Below, piece by piece: positions 5,463 to 5,572 of a stretch of 5,572 nucleotides of DNA. The translations under genes and the position numbers were made by a program. The stretch lies in contig JAAYAV010000073.1 in assembly GCA_012719195.1 (NCBI GenBank), positions 1 through 5,572 of the forward strand, in the 5' to 3' direction. Each line of letters opens with the position of its first letter. The stretch's first letter is position 1. The stretch is from Anaerolineae bacterium. Lineage in GTDB: Bacteria; Chloroflexota; Anaerolineae; DRVO01. The notes under the pieces are model-generated. The model was given only the letters and a program-made list of their open reading frames with translations, did not search any database and was not told the DNA's origin.

Positions 5463-5572
5463 ATGGCAACCGAGCGATCACGTGAGTCGCTCCTGGAGTG
5501 GCTCCTGCAACCGGCCGACCCGGGGCCGCGGTATCTAGCGCTGCGCGACCTGGCCGGCCACGCCGCCGACGA
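5463..5572 (+). CDS. N-terminus of an uncharacterised protein, possibly prenyltransferase/terpene-cyclase-repeat like, cut by the right edge
   Basis: Only 36 residues are visible, starting MATERSRESLLEWLLQPADP and continuing GPRYLALRDLAG. The pattern 'W(L)L.P.dP..RYlaLRdL' opens a group of bacterial proteins, common in Chloroflexota, which databases often label as prenyltransferase-like, squalene-cyclase-like or, misleadingly, NifH. This link is from memory of the family and is tentative. The ATG at 5463 has an excellent GAGGAGGAG site (5447-5455) about 7 bases upstream, which supports a genuine gene. It follows the nitroreductase gene by 84 bases on the same strand, separated by the tandem repeat hairpin. 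Confidence 0.6.
   Translation, partial: MATERSRESLLEWLLQPADPGPRYLALRDLAGHAAD

Overview
The window is GC-rich bacterial DNA, tightly packed with short intergenic gaps and strong Shine-Dalgarno (SD) sequences of the AGGAGG type. Eight genes are supported; the first and last run off the edges. The gene mix is a non-HemE uroporphyrinogen-decarboxylase-like protein, a COG2159 amidohydrolase, DUF4342, a TM1586-type nitroreductase and a final protein beginning with a 'WLLQPADPGPRYLALRDL' type motif. This mix and the base composition suggest a Chloroflexota-like or similar environmental lineage. That placement is inference from gene flavour only, since no rRNA or marker gene is present.

Layout. On the left (1-767) a URO-D family gene reads leftward off the edge, divergent from an amidohydrolase gene (768-1667). 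Both appear to start at TTG codons with good SD sites. The 192 bases between them hold two strong inverted repeats and a plausible sigma-70 promoter. In the middle (1668-2737) the amidohydrolase converges on a small leftward DUF4342 membrane protein gene. That gene is divergent from a PaaI-type hotdog thioesterase gene, and the two share a short region with overlapping candidate -10 boxes. Then come 201 non-coding bases between convergent genes. On the right (2738-4320) two leftward genes, a ZIP metal transporter followed 50 bases later by a hydroxypyruvate-isomerase-like TIM-barrel protein, probably form one transcript. From 4515 a two-part nitroreductase-family gene reads rightward, followed by the start of a gene that leaves the window.

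How the genes work together. Most are single enzymes of general metabolism with no obvious shared pathway. The best-supported pairing is ZIP transporter plus TIM-barrel isomerase, because the family of the second is metal dependent. No mobile element, CRISPR array, toxin-antitoxin pair, phage gene, tRNA or rRNA was recognised. There is no convincing evidence for a new defence or biosynthetic system. The points worth a second look are the structured leader before the amidohydrolase, the overlapping divergent promoters near 2044-2051, the dyad between the ZIP and nitroreductase genes, and the TTG starts.
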